Origin: Erinaceus europaeus | Lineage: Eukaryota; Chordata; Mammalia; Eulipotyphla; Erinaceidae | DNA length: 64,000 nucleotides | Assembly: GCF_950295315.1 (NCBI RefSeq) | Contig: NC_080168.1 | Location: forward strand, 2,858,573 to 2,922,572 | Direction: 5' to 3' | Part shown: in pieces, positions 21,005-31,554 of the stretch | Layout of the letters: each line of letters starts with the position of its first letter | Numbering within the stretch: position 1 is the stretch's first letter | Made by a program: the position numbers and the translations under genes | Notes under the pieces: generated by a model | What the model was told of the DNA's origin: nothing | Databases searched by the model: none | What the model saw: the letters and a program-made list of their open reading frames with translations, nothing else

Positions 21005-21495
21005 TTTTATGCATTTATTTTAATGAGAGTGATATATAGAAAAAGAGAGAGAAGGAGTCGGGTGGTAGCACAGCGGGTCAAGAGCATGTAGCGCAAAGCC
21101 CAAGGACCGGCATAAGGATCCCGGTTCGAGCCCCCGGCTCCCCACCTGCAGAGGCGTCACTTCACAGGCAGTGAAGCAGGTCTGCAGGTGTCTGTCTTTC
21201 TCTCCCCTCCCCTGTCTTCCCCTCCTCTCTCCACTGTCCTGTCCAACAACGATGACATCAATAACAACAACAATAATAACTAAAACAACAATTAAAAAAA
21301 GACAACAAGGGCAACAAAAGGGAAAATAAATAAAATTTTTTAATTAAAAAACAGGAAAAGAACAAGAGAGAGAAAGAGAAATCAAAGCACTTCTCAGTTC
21401 TGGCTTATGGTAGTGCTGAGGACTGAACCTGGAACTCTGGAGTCCCAGGCATGAGAGTCTTTTGCAGAACCTTTCTGCTCTCTCCCCAGCCCTGA
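21005..21495 (-). mobile_element. SINE-C, antisense, split by a SINE-A
   Basis: The left part (TATGCATTTATTTTAATGAG, GAGAGTGATATATAG) and right part (CTTCTCAGTTCTGGCTTATG to CTCTCCCCAGCCC) are one SINE-C interrupted by the element at 21053-21352. Confidence 0.88.
21053..21352 (+). mobile_element. SINE-A nested in a SINE-C
   Basis: The head GGAGTCGGGTGGTAGCAC, B-box GGTTCGAGCCC and an A-rich tail are complete. The flanks share AAGAGAGAGAA, a likely TSD in the GA-rich body of the host SINE. Confidence 0.92.
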
Positions 21496-21678
21496 GAGCT
21501 AGCTAGCTGTCTTCTAGTCTGTGCTCTGTCAGAAATGAGCCCCTATGGTGAGATAAAGGATGCCTATTTTACATACAATCTTTTCTTCCTCAGAGGGTGT
21601 AACCCCAGAGTTGAGAGAACATGTTCACTAACAGCATTTGGTTGGATTAGATTCATAATAAGAGCTGAAATCTTACTT

Positions 21679-21958
21679 CTTTTTTTAAAATTCTATTCAT
21701 TCCCTTTTGTTGCCCCTGTGGTTTTATTGTTGTAGTTATTATTGTTGTCGTCGTTGATGGATAGGACAGAGAGAAATGGAGAGAGGAGGGGAAGACAGAG
21801 AGGGGGAGAGAAAGACAGACACCTGCAGACCTGCTTCACCAACTGTGAAGCGACTCCCCTGCAGGTGGGGAGCCGGGGGCTCGAGACAGGATCCTTACAC
21901 GGGTCCTTGCGCTTTGCGCCACCTGCACTTAACCTGCTGTGCTACCACCGGACTCCCA
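21679..21958 (-). mobile_element. SINE-A, antisense, 11-bp TSD
   Basis: AAATCTTACTT at 21668-21678 and 21959-21969 flanks a complete copy whose head ends CTACCACCGGACTCCC. Confidence 0.96.
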
Positions 21959-21969
21959 AAATCTTACTT

Positions 21970-22540
21970 ATTTCTTGATCAAGTCTCTTATGGTATTGAT
22001 AAGGCTCTAGACGTGATTGCAAGAACTTTGCACATATGGAAACGACCCTCTTTTGAGACACCCTAGGCGGAAGGGGCTACTGTTACCTGCATTTTGTAAG
22101 TGAGGGGGAAAGGTGAAGTCCAGATGACTCCAGTCACCTGTCTCACCTGAACCACTGCTGAGTGTGGGCAAGGATTGATCTTCAACTTGGCGATGTCAGT
22201 AGCATATTGTTTATGGGGCCTTACAATAACAAAAGGCTAAGTCTAGGTTGACAAATCATCCTCAACCTGCCAACACGAAACTGATAGTTTTTGAATACGA
22301 TGGCAAATATCCCCAATAAAATAAGCATCCAGGAAATCAAGAGGTTGAAAGCAACCTCTATCCTATTTGGACTGCTGTCAGTAAATATATACATATAATA
22401 GCTTGAAAAGACCCAGAAAGTAGGAAAGTCAGATGCTATTGGCAACTTCTGGAAAGAGGAGAAAGACTAGGGATATGCTTTTAACATATTTTGAATTAAC
22501 TTACAATTTGCCAAAATGAGTATCATGAGTCTTACTTTAA
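21970..22540. other. mostly unique sequence
   Basis: The segment near 22075-22200 (TACCTGCATTTTGTAAGTGAG) may be an old L2/MIR piece. Nothing else is recognised. Confidence 0.4.
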
Positions 22541-22905
22541 AACCATCAGGTTTCAGATGATACCATGATGCCAACCCAACTTCCTTGGACAGAGGACCCC
22601 ACCGATGTGTCCTGGAGCCCTACCTCCCCAGAGCCCTTCCCCACTAGGGAAAGAGACAGGCTGGGAGTATGGATCCACCTGCCAACACCCATGTTCACTG
22701 AAGAAGCAATTACAGAAGCCAGACCTTCCACCTTCTGAACCCCATAATGACCCTGGGTCCATGCTCATAGAGAGATAAAGAATAGGGAAGCCATCAAGGG
22801 AGGAGATTGGATATGGAGCTCTGTGGGGTGAGCACTGTATGGAAATGTACCCCTCTTATCCTATAGTCTTATCAGTATTTCCATTTTATAAATAAAAATA
22901 AATAA
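22541..22905 (+). mobile_element. L1-U2 3'UTR end, sense
   Basis: It begins CCATCAGGTTTCAGATG, runs through GCAATTACAGAAGCCAGACC and GTACCCCTCTTATCCTATAG, and ends in an ATAAATAAATAAATAAA-like tail. The A-tail on the sense strand shows this repeat is the 3' end of a retrotransposon. Confidence 0.85.
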
Positions 22906-22929
22906 ATAAAATCAGGCTTGTGATTTTCA

Positions 22930-23307
22930 AATTTTTTTATTTTTACTTTAGGTTTTAATTAATAAATTAATTTCTTTATTATTTTGCCTCCAGCATTATT
23001 GTTGGGGCTTGATGTCTGCACCAGGATCTCACTGCTCCTGTAGGCCACTTTTTCCTCTTTCTTGCCCTTGTCGTTCATTGTTGTTGTTGCTATTATTATT
23101 ATCGTCACTCTTGCTGGATAGGACAGAAAGAAGTCAAGGGAGGAAGAGAAGACAGAGAGGGGGAGAGAAAGACAGACACCTGCAGACCTGCTTCATTGGC
23201 TTCCCCTGCAGGTGGGGAGCCAGGGGCTCGAACCTGAGGAATCCTTAGGATGGTCCTTGAGCTTTGTGCCATGTGTGATTAACCCTTTGCACTACTGCCC
23301 TCCCCCC
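22930..23307 (-). mobile_element. SINE-A long form, antisense
   Basis: It contains the 3' extension in antisense (TTGCCTCCAGCATTATTG, CTGCACCAGGATCTCACTG), then TGCCCTTGTCG, the GA body and the head (ACTACTGCCCTCCCCC). A short deletion removes part of the core before CCCCTGCAGGTGGGGAGC. Confidence 0.92.
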
Positions 23308-23309
23308 TG

Positions 23310-24252
23310 TTTTTTTTTTTCTTTCTTCAAGTTACCCTCTAACAAGAGAAATTACACATCCAAGGAGAAACAACATTAAAGTTAAAAATCTGGACAGTTA
23401 ACATCTTAATTAAGTACTTAACTAAGTACTTAATCAGTATTTAATAGGACCAACCTGTGAGCCCCTGAGCTGATAGCTGAAGACATGGACCACCTGGACA
23501 GTCAGTCTATCCTGCCCAACCCCCAGTCTCTGAAAGCAGGGGAGTTTACTTCTTCCAGTGCTGGGTGTTCTGCTAGGCGGTTCACTTATTAGAATTTAAA
23601 AAAAAAAACAAAGAAAAGTGTAAAGAAAAACAAGAACGACTTGAGTTAGCAGTTTGTGGTGGCCTTAGTAGAAGGTTTTGAGGTTTGTTCCAGAAGTTTA
23701 TGTAGAAAAAAAAAGGGTTCATGCTTCTCCCATTAAATATTGATGTGTGGGTACCAGTTTGATATATTCTGAATTCTGATGCATGCCACACACACTCAGT
23801 AATGAATAAGAGGGGAAATGCCATCATGGACCTATTCCCAGTAAGGAATTTGATTGACTTTTGTCTTCCTAGAATCACAGGCAGCTAGAAATTAAAAACA
23901 AAAACAAACAAACAAAAACAACCTAGGATTGTTTTTTTTTCACCTGAATGGAAGTCTCCTATTTTGACAACTATTGGATGGCTCCACTCATATGTAAATG
24001 AATCATGTAAATAAGCTACAGAAACACAGTAAAATCATCCTTAAACTCTGTAAAAGATGTAGTGGGGAAGTTAAGGAAATAGGAAGGAGGTCTGGAGGAA
24101 GGGAGAGAGCAGACGTTTTATTTCTTGGACTTTGGACAGTGAGTGCTGGAGAACATGCACTGTTATACAGGGATTAAGGTGCAACCCCCAAGTGTTATGG
24201 TATGTCCAACCAACCAGGGATTGATGCATAAAATGAGCCAAAAACAAAAAAG
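23310..24252. other. no gene; partly L1-like near 23950-24240
   Basis: 23310-23930 looks unique. From about 23950 (ACTATTGGATGGCTCCACTC, GCACTGTTATACAGGG) the texture resembles an L1 3' end, but this is not secure. Confidence 0.35.
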
Positions 24253-24265
24253 AAAGAAAATCTTT

Positions 24266-24540
24266 TTTTAAAAATATTTATTTATTTATTCCCTTTTATT
24301 GCCCTTGTTTTTATTGTTGTAGTTATTATTGTTATTGCTATTGCTGTCGTTGTTGTTGGATAGGACAGAGAGAAATGGAGAGAGGAGGGAAAGACAGAGA
24401 GGAGGAGAGAAAGACAGACACCTGCAGACCTGCTTCACCGCCTGTGAAGCGACCCCCCCCTACAGGTGGGGAGCCAGGGGCTCGAACTGGGATCCTTACG
24501 CAGGTCCTTGCGCTTCACGCCATGTGCACTTAACCCTAAA
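24266..24540 (-). mobile_element. SINE-A, antisense, 5'-truncated by about 25 bp
   Basis: The perfect 13-bp TSD AAAGAAAATCTTT lies at 24253-24265 and 24541-24553. The head is cut after CACTTAACCC, so the copy arrived without its first bases. Confidence 0.95.
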
Positions 24541-24553
24541 AAAGAAAATCTTT

Positions 24554-25379
24554 CAGGGCCCAGAGTGAAAGGCAATCTGAGGACTGAGATGCCAGGAACT
24601 TGTTTGTTGCTCTAGGGTTTGGGTGAGACCCCTGGGGGAGGCACTGCAGGCGTTTGATAGACATAGAAGGCCAAGCTTAGCATGTGGGCTGTGTACATCA
24701 ACACTAGGGACCAGGCCCAGGGGGAAAAGAGAGCTTTGACCATGCAGCATGATGATGGCTTTACTGTTGGTGGTGTCGGGATTCCAGTGCAAGACTGTGG
24801 GATGGTCCTGATGCTGTAAACGTCATTTCTTTGCTCAGAAGGGCAGAACCAGTTCATTGGGTCAGCAATCTTTACTCACAGTGTGGGGATGCACTGGCGG
24901 TTCTTTAACGTATGCAGGCCGGCCAGCCAGTCTGCTGTGTTCAAAGGTAGTCCACTCAGACACATAAGGCCATCTTTCCTGGCACTTGCCACTTATAATC
25001 TATCTATAGTAATTAGTGTTCCTTCTTACCATGTAAGCCAGATTACTTTTCATTTATGAACTCTTTAATTCTGTATTCTTGGAAGTTCAAAGCTAATTAA
25101 GCTCCTTTCTTGACTAAGGAGCTTCTGTTGTCATTGATATTCTCAACTCAAGGGCACTAATGCTTCCAAGCTAATCCTTGGGCTGGAATAAACACCCCTC
25201 AAAGGCTTGGAGTAATGTTCAGAAGAAGACAGTTGGAAATACAAATTGCTACCCGACATGACAAATGTTCAGAGAAAGTGACTTGACGTCATGAAGTACC
25301 TTAAACCCAAAAGTACCAGATGTCATGGTCAGATGCCTGAGACACCCATTATTGTATTATTGTACTGATCTACACCCCA
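24554..25379. other. no recognised feature
   Basis: Two overlapping minus-strand frames (24553-24792 and 24612-24857) lie in moderately GC-rich sequence but show no domain, splice context or family match that I know. Confidence 0.4.
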
Positions 25380-25462
25380 TAGATGCGGGCCAGGGACTAG
25401 AACCCAGGTCCTTATAGCAGAACTGCATGTGCTTTACTAAGTGAGCCACCACTCCCATTCCC
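25380..25462 (-). mobile_element. SINE-B head fragment, antisense
   Basis: GGGACTAGAACCCAGGTCC and GTGAGCCACCACTCCC match the B-box-to-head part. It abuts the L1 ORF2 fragment. Confidence 0.75.
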
Positions 25463-26195
25463 AGCACCCTTGCTTCCATTCTGTTTCTGACTTATTTCAC
25501 TTAACATGAATTTTTCAAGGTCCATCCAAGATCGGCTGAAAACGGTGAAGTCACCATTTTTTATAGCTGAGTAGTATTCCATTGTGTATATAGATCACAA
25601 CTTGCTCAACCATTCATCTATTGTTGGACACCTGGGTTGCTTCCAGGTTTTGGCTATTACAAATTGTGCTGCCAAGAACATATGTGTACACAGATCTTTT
25701 TGGATGTGTGTGTTGGGATCCTTAGGATATATCCCCAGCAGAGGAATTGCAGGATCATAGGGTAGGTCCATTTCTATCCTTCTGAGAGTTCTCCAGGCTG
25801 TTCTCCACAGAGGTTGAACCCATTTATATTCCCACCAGCAGTGCAGGAGGGTTCCTTTGACCCCACAGCCTTTCCTGCATTTGCTGCTGTTACCTTTTCT
25901 GATGTATGATATTCTCACAGGAGTCAAGTGGCATCTCATTGTTGTCTTTATTTGCATTTCTCTGACAGTCAGAGACTTGGATCATTTTTTTCATGTGTTT
26001 CTCAGCCTTTTGGATCTCTTCTGTGGTGAATATTCTGTCTATGTCCTCTCCCCATTTTTGGATGGTGTTATTTGTTTTCTTGTTGTTGAGTTTGTCAAGC
26101 TCTTTATTTATTTTGGTTATTAGCCTCTTGTCTGATGTCCTGCTATCTTGGGATGGTGTTGCTTTGTATTTAAAGGTGTCAGATGGTTGTATGCC
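25463..26195 (-). pseudogene. L1 ORF2 C-terminal fragment, frameshifted
   Basis: The minus strand encodes the ORF2p C-terminal region in two frames. The upstream frame (about 26190-25965) reads TSDKRLITKINKELDKLNNK and IQKWGEDIDRIFTTEEIQK. The second frame (25957-25595) reads [30 protein letters not shown] and DLPYDPAIPLLGIYPKD. The frameshift falls at about 25960. The C-terminal zinc-knuckle pattern C-x3-C-x7-H-x4-C has its last Cys replaced by Tyr. The piece after residue GIYPKD reaches the end of ORF2 at about 25500. It is a dead, truncated copy. Confidence 0.9.
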
Positions 26196-26309
26196 CATTG
26201 TTCCAATAAAGTGCACACTAGTGATGCAGTACAGAGGAGTGAGGGAGTGTCCCATCTGTATCAAGCACTGACCTCTCAGTAAAGGGAACACTGGCCTGGA
26301 GAACAGATG

Positions 26310-26520
26310 TTGTGGGCCACGTGGTGGCACATCTGGTTAAACACTCACATTACACTGTACCAGGACCCAGGTTTAAGCCCCTGGTCCGCACCTGCAGGGG
26401 GAAAACTTTATGAGTGGTGAAGTTGGACTGCAGGTGTCCCTCTGTCTTTCTCAATCTCTATCTCCCCAGCCCTTTGTTTCTCTCTGTCCTTGTCCAGTAA
26501 TAAATAAATTAAAATATTTT
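26310..26520 (+). mobile_element. SINE-B, sense
   Basis: The head GGGCCACGTGGTGGCACATC, B-box CCCAGGTTTAAGCCC, core ACCTGCAGGGGGAAAAC and tail AATAAATAAATT are present. Confidence 0.93.
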
Positions 26521-26536
26521 ATATTTTGATTATTTT

Positions 26537-26967
26537 AATGGACTTATTTATATAATGGAAACACTGACAAGAGCAAGAGGGGTATAATTCTCACCACCAG
26601 AGCTCCCTATCTGATCCCTTCCCCTGATAGTTTTCCTGTTCTTTATCCCTCTGGGAGTATGAACCCTGGGTCATTGTGGGATGCAGATGGTGGAAGGTCT
26701 GACTTCTGTAATTGCTTCCCCGCTGAACATGGGCGTTGGTAGGTCAATCCATACTCTTAGCCTGTCTCTTTCTTTCCCTAGTGGGGCAGGGGTCTGAGGA
26801 AGTGGAGCTCCAGGACACATTGGTGGGGTCATCTGTCTGGGCAAGTCCAGTTGGCATCGTGGTAGCATCTAGAACCTGATGGCTGAACTTCACAGTTTTG
26901 AAGCAGCCTCCTTGCAGAGCTCAGGCCATGGAGTTGTCTCTTGAGTCACCATCTTGGCTCCGCCCCC
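26537..26967 (-). mobile_element. L1 composite: 5'UTR start joined to U2 3'UTR
   Basis: 26537-26882 is L1-U2 3'UTR in antisense. The remaining 85 bp (26883-26967) ends, on the minus strand, with GGGGGCGGAGCCAAGATGG, which matches the start of mammalian L1 5'UTRs. In other copies here the sequence upstream of the join is a pyrimidine tract ending TTTTCAG, whereas here it is GTGAAGTTCAG. The element thus lacks both ORFs but keeps both ends. Possible weak TSD: TGATTATTTT (26527-26536) and TGATTTTTTT (26971-26980). Confidence 0.7.
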
Positions 26968-26984
26968 AACTGATTTTTTTTTTT

Positions 26985-27289
26985 TTTAAAGAGCAGATGT
27001 TGTTTCAGTCCAACAGGAGAATGCCTATATCTTCCATCTCCAGCTTTTCAAAGAAGCATGCAGGATGATTTGGGTGGGATTCTAACTGGTTTAGCTCATT
27101 TTCTCATGTTCCTAGGGCACATCATCACAGTCACTAGAACAGAGAGCCCACAAGGCTGGTATAGGATCTATAGACTTCGAAGAAGACACTAATTCAAATA
27201 CTGAGGTTCAAACCTGGCTTTCCAGATGTGAGGGAGTATAGACACATCACTGTTATCTCCAGGTTTGAGTTTTGTAAACTGAGCAATGG
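26985..27289. other. no recognised feature
   Basis: Unique-looking. A SINE-C head remnant follows at about 27290-27352 (TTTGCATAACCATTAAGC). Confidence 0.45.
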
Positions 27290-27352
27290 GACTTCAAAGC
27301 CATAGGCTTGGAAATCATTTGCATAACCATTAAGCTATTTCCTCAACCCCTT

Positions 27353-27679
27353 AAGATGTTTTTAAAGCATTCATAGAAACAGTTACTGTGTTACACTACA
27401 GACAGCATATCTATACACACTGGGAGCTGGAATCCAGTCATTTCCATGTCTTTTAGTTTGTGGGTCTTTCACTTACTTTGCTTGCACCTCTCCACCTTCA
27501 TCTGTGAAGAGGAAACAGAAGCTGTATCCAGTAGCACTCCTTTTTCAATGACCAAGTACTGGGGGAAAATGTTCAGCAGATAGAGGCCAACTCCCCTTGA
27601 ATTTGCAGAGTGCTGCAGCTTTTTGTCACCGTGCCCCTTTTGTCTGCTAAAACTCCTCTGGGGTTTCTTCTCCCGTTTT
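27353..27679. other. no recognised feature
   Basis: Unique-looking sequence between a SINE-C remnant and a SINE-A. No exon or repeat was recognised. Confidence 0.45.
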
Positions 27680-27984
27680 ATTATTTTTATTTATTTTTAA
27701 ATTTTTTATATTTATTTTCCCTTTGGTTACCCTTGTTGTTTTATTGTTGTTGTAGTTACTATTATTGTTGTTCTTATTGATGTCATCCTTGTTGGATAGG
27801 ACAGAGAGAAATGGAGAGAGGAGGGGAAGACAGAGAGGTAGAAAGACAGACACCTGCAGACCTGCTTCACCACCTGTGAAGCAACTCCCTGAAGGTGGGG
27901 AGCCGGGGCTCGAACCGGGATCCTTATGCCATCCTTGAGTTTGGCACCACCTGCGCTTGACCTGCTGTGCTACTGCCGGACTCT
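27680..27984 (-). mobile_element. SINE-A, antisense
   Basis: Tail side, GGTTACCCTTGTTGTTTTATT, GA body, core and head (CTACTGCCGGACTC) are present. An LTR insertion lies 25 bp further on. Confidence 0.94.
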
Positions 27985-28009
27985 TTTCTTTTCCCATTTT
28001 AACTTCACC

Positions 28010-28452
28010 TGTTGTTTTCGACGGGTTATGTTGTTTTCGCCGGGCTGGCTTCACGGGTGGGTAACAGACGACCAGGGACTCATGTTTGAGCTGTAGGCAG
28101 TATCTCCTTATTCATGCAGGACGCAGCACAATCTAAGACGAGCTAAGCTAAACTCAAGTACCCTAAAACTCACAATGCTGTCTTTATATATACTTGCAAA
28201 GTAGGGTGGAAACAGGATGTGACATAGAGAGGGTGGAGAGAAAAGTGACTGGTGAAAATCAGAGTGTGACAAGGAGGGGGTGGAGCAGGCGAGAATCCTA
28301 TCACTGAACCACCAATGCCCTGGAGGGAGTGCTTTATGTAAATGTAAAAGTGATTTATGTAAATAGACCAAAGCTTTGAATGGGATTAAATCTATCCCTA
28401 TATAGGCATATGGTTAAGCAGAAGCCAGAGGGAGCTGGCATACTATCCAACA
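28010..28452 (-). mobile_element. solo LTR 1 of an ERV with 6-bp TSD
   Basis: TG...CA termini. The perfect 6-bp TSD TTCACC lies at 28004-28009 and 28453-28458. On the minus strand it has the order U3, tRNA-Gly-like segment (28318-28285), TATA-like TATATATAAAG (about 28192-28183) and an AATAAG polyadenylation-like signal. There are no internal retroviral genes. Six-bp duplications are typical of class II (betaretrovirus-like) ERVs, so that class is inferred. It is the same family as the LTRs at 34.7 and 50.6 kb. Confidence 0.88.
28285..28318 (-). other. tRNA-Gly-GCC 5'-half-like segment in LTR 1
   Basis: Read on the minus strand, 32 of 34 positions match the first 34 nt of mammalian tRNA-Gly-GCC as I know it. 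The mismatches are G to A at tRNA position 18 and A to G at position 22, counted linearly. Similarity starts at tRNA position 1 and stops at the anticodon. There is no 3' half, so it is not a tRNA gene. Confidence 0.85.
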
Positions 28453-28599
28453 TTCACCTTTCTCTCCCTCTTGCTACCTAGCTCATTTCGATCAATTCCA
28501 TTTCTTATTTGAGGGGAAGACTTCAGGAGATTCAGTCTGATTCATCCAAAGTTGTTTCGTTTTTTTAATTTCTTTTGATGGAATTATTTTTATTTTATT

Positions 28600-29150
28600 T
28601 ATTCTATTTTATTTTTTATTTTAATGTTTTATTTATAAAAAGGAAACATTGACAAAACCATAGGAAAAGAGAGGTACAACTTCACATAATTCCCACCACC
28701 AGAACTCAGTATCCCATCCCTTCCCCTGACAGCTTTCCTATTCTTTATCCCGCTGGGAGTATGGACCCGAGGTCACTATGGGGTGCAGAAGGTGGAAGGT
28801 CTGGCTTCTGTAATTGTTTTCCCACTGAACATGGGCGTTGACAGGCCAATCCATACTCCCATCCTATCTCTCTTTTCCGTAGTAGGGTGGGGCTCTGGGG
28901 AAGCAGAGCTCCAAGGCACATTGGCCTGGTTGTCTGTCCAGGGAAGTCTAGTTGCATCCTGCTGGCATCTAGAAACTGGTGGCTGAAAAGAGAGTTAATA
29001 TACAAAGCCAAACAAATTTCTGAACAATCATGGACCTAAAGGCTGGAGTAGTGGAGATTAAGTGCTGAAGGCGCTCCATTTTGTAGATAGCTAGTAGGCA
29101 TATTTTAGTTATATTTCAAAGGGCCTGTAGCTATACTAGTGTTTTGTTTC
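28600..29150 (-). mobile_element. L1-U2 3'UTR, antisense, long copy
   Basis: From TTTATTTATAAAAAGGAAAC through CCCGCTGGGAGTATGGACC and GAGAGTTAATATACAAAGCC to ATAGCTAGTAGGCATATTTTAG. It reaches further upstream than most copies. Confidence 0.83.
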
Positions 29151-29179
29151 TATTTGCACAATTTTCATTCTGATTCTCA

Positions 29180-29383
29180 TTTTTTAATTTTATTTATTAG
29201 ATAGGGACAGAGATAAACTGAGAAGGAAGGGGGGATAGAGAGGGAAAGAGACAGAGAAACTTCTGCAGCCCTACTTCACCACTCGTGAAGCCTTCCCATT
29301 GCAGGTGGGGACCAGGGGCTTGAACCTGGTTCTTTGCACACTGCAGTATGTATGCTCTTAACCAGGTATACCACCGCCTGGCC
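29180..29383 (-). mobile_element. SINE-B, antisense
   Basis: Complete, with head ACCACCGCCTGGCCC. An imperfect TSD (TTCATTCTGATTCT / TCCATTCTTATTCT) flanks it. Confidence 0.93.
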
Positions 29384-29424
29384 CTCCATTCTTATTCTAA
29401 ACAGTCAAGAATCCATACTTTGGA

Positions 29425-29588
29425 GTGGGGAGGCTTAATGGTGATGCAAAAAGGACTTTCATGCCAGAGGTTCTGAGGTCCCAGGTTTAATTCCTGGTAC
29501 CACCTTTAAGTAGAGCTGAATAGTGCTCTAGTCTTTCTCTCCTCTCTTTGTTTTTCTCTCTCTATCTCTTCCATTAAAAATAAGAAAG
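29425..29588 (+). mobile_element. SINE-C, sense
   Basis: GTGGGGAGGCTTAATGGTGA head, CCCAGGTTTAATTCC B-box region, TGAATAGTGCTCTAG core and a CT body. Confidence 0.82.
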
Positions 29589-29591
29589 TGG

Positions 29592-29785
29592 GAGCCAGGT
29601 GGTGGTATACCTGGTTGAGTGCACATGTTACAGTGCACAAGGACCCAGGTGTGAGCCACTGATCCCCACCTGCAGGGGGAAAGCTTCACGAGTGGTGAAG
29701 CAGGGCTGCAGGTGTCTCTCTATCTCTCTCCCTCTCTATCTCTCCCCCTGTCTCTAGCCAATAAATAAAAATAATTTTAAAAAGG
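29592..29785 (+). mobile_element. SINE-B, sense
   Basis: The head CAGGTGGTGGTATACCTGG to tail AATAAATAAAAATAA is complete. AAGAAAGT on both sides is a probable TSD, placing it in the tail of the preceding SINE-C. Confidence 0.93.
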
Positions 29786-29789
29786 AAGA

Positions 29790-30174
29790 AAGTCCTTAAA
29801 ATAATCCATAATTTTTGTTTGGGACATTTAAGTTTCTCCTCATGCTGGATAATTTGGGTTTTGAAATATATGTTTTGAGCAAACATCCAACTGAAAATTG
29901 AAAGCTTTTTGGACAGTCAAGACCCAGTACATCAGGAAGATGGGTGTAACCTTGTGCCCAGTGCTTGGTTGGCTCTACTGGCAAACCAGCCATGCCAGGG
30001 GAGGTGTGAGCAGGACTGGTGGACACAGGCTGGCTTGTCGCCTCTTGAAAATACCACATAGGGTCTTAATGGGAAATTTCCCTGAGAGAAAAAACCACAT
30101 CAGAGTCCTCATTGAACAGAACTGTTATTCATTGTTGTTTCTGTTTGATTTTTGAAATTAAACTTTAAAGGTGT
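29790..30174. other. no recognised feature
   Basis: Unique-looking. Frames on both strands lack recognisable domains. Confidence 0.45.
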
Positions 30175-30290
30175 ATTAATGAGGCAGAGAGAGAGAGAGA
30201 GAGAGCACCAGAACAGCCTTCTGCAACATGCAGTGCCAGGACCAGAACTAAGGATCTCATGCTTGACCTACGCCACAGCTTCTCAGGTGC
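30175..30290 (-). mobile_element. SINE-D-like fragment, antisense
   Basis: (GA)n is followed by ACATGCAGTGCCAGGACC and an antisense B-box/head region. Confidence 0.6.
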
Positions 30291-30375
30291 TTGAAATGAA
30301 TTTTAAGGACCATGGAGACCTCATGCAAAGCCAAATTTTAGTTTCTTTCTTTCTTTCTTTTTTTTTTTTTTTCTG

Positions 30376-30509
30376 GACTTCTTTCATTGATCTTAAAGAA
30401 TGAGAAAAAGACACACACACACGCTCGGGAATTAGAGAAAGAGACAGAGATCGGAGCCTCAGGAATATAAAAGTCTTTTTTCAGAACCATTATGCTGTCT
30501 CCCCCATCC
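30376..30509 (-). mobile_element. SINE-C, antisense, internally shortened
   Basis: Head (AACCATTATGCTGTCTCCC) and GGAGCCTCAGGAATATAAAAG are present. The core between the GA body and the B-box is missing. Confidence 0.75.
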
Positions 30510-31410
30510 CAAATCTTAATTTCTTAACAAGATAAAAGTGTATTTATGAATTTGGTTAGCTTTTACCAGCAGATTGTAAATTGTCTTTATCTAAAAAACA
30601 AAGTCATAATGTGTTACTGAAATAGTATTCTTTTGTACTATTTTTTCTTTTTGACAAATCTTCACTATCAATTCAATTATGTAAACCCAGTGGTTTTTTT
30701 TTTCAAATTTAAAGCAAAAGTTAAATTTTATTTTAATAGTTAAATTTTATTTTAATAGTTAAATTTTATTTTAATAGACTTAAAAATTAGTTTACAACTA
30801 ATTTATAAGATTTTAGACACAGTTTCTGTGTATGTGTGTGTGTGTGACTACATCTACCAGCAAAGTTTCAGGGCCATTACTCCAAAAATACCCCCTCTCC
30901 CCACCACCATACATACACTTATCTGTTTCAGATACAGAAAACAGAGGCTCTCTGTAAGCTTCCCTGTGACTATAATCTCTCCTCATTGTCACAATCCACT
31001 CCAGCCATGGAAAACCTTAAGGTGTGCAGACAGGGCTGCTGTAGTTTAAGTCAGATACCTTGAGTCCAGAGTGAGAGGTCCTGTGATCTATTTTTCCGTC
31101 TTCACCACCTTCACTGGAGATTCATTCATTCATTCTCTTCTCTGCCAAAAATGTGACTGGGGTTTAGGCAGGGGAAAGGATTTGAGCGTTTGATGCTGTC
31201 TAATGGATTTACTGAAAACTGTCGATAAACCTTTTCCAGATATGGTCCTTGTCTCATTTCCTTGATCCCCACCCCCCATCAAGATTTTGCGGCCTCCAGA
31301 GTACATTAAGCCACGGAGTGTTTCCCTGATTCTTCTTGCTCTTTCACACACAGTGCCTTGCATGTAGGCTTCCTTCAGCAGACATCCCCTCTGATGGGAA
31401 TCACTCACCT
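30510..31410. other. unique sequence; L1 3'UTR-like near 30785-31000
   Basis: TTTACAACTAATTTATAAGA and a CCCCACCACCATACATACAC segment resemble antisense L1 3'UTR. A triple TTAAATTTTATTTTAATAG repeat (about 18 bp each) lies at 30721-30778. No gene seen. Confidence 0.45.
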
Positions 31411-31414
31411 TTCA

Positions 31415-31553
31415 GAGCCTGTTTCCACACCTGTTAGGTGAAGCTAATAAACACATCTCTCTCACTGGGCTATTGTGAGTATTAAATAAGATGACCGATA
31501 GGGAGGGGTTAGCATAATTTCTGGCACAGAAGAGTTTGACAATTAATACTTGG
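31415..31553 (+). mobile_element. MIR 3' part
   Basis: GGGCTATTGTGAGTATTAAA followed by TAGCATAATTTCTGGCACAG matches the MIR 3' half in order. Confidence 0.75.
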
Positions 31554-31554
31554 A

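Noticed and set aside
24553..24857. Two overlapping minus-strand frames as a possible processed pseudogene
   Set aside because: I could not match them to any protein, and no A-tail or TSD was found.
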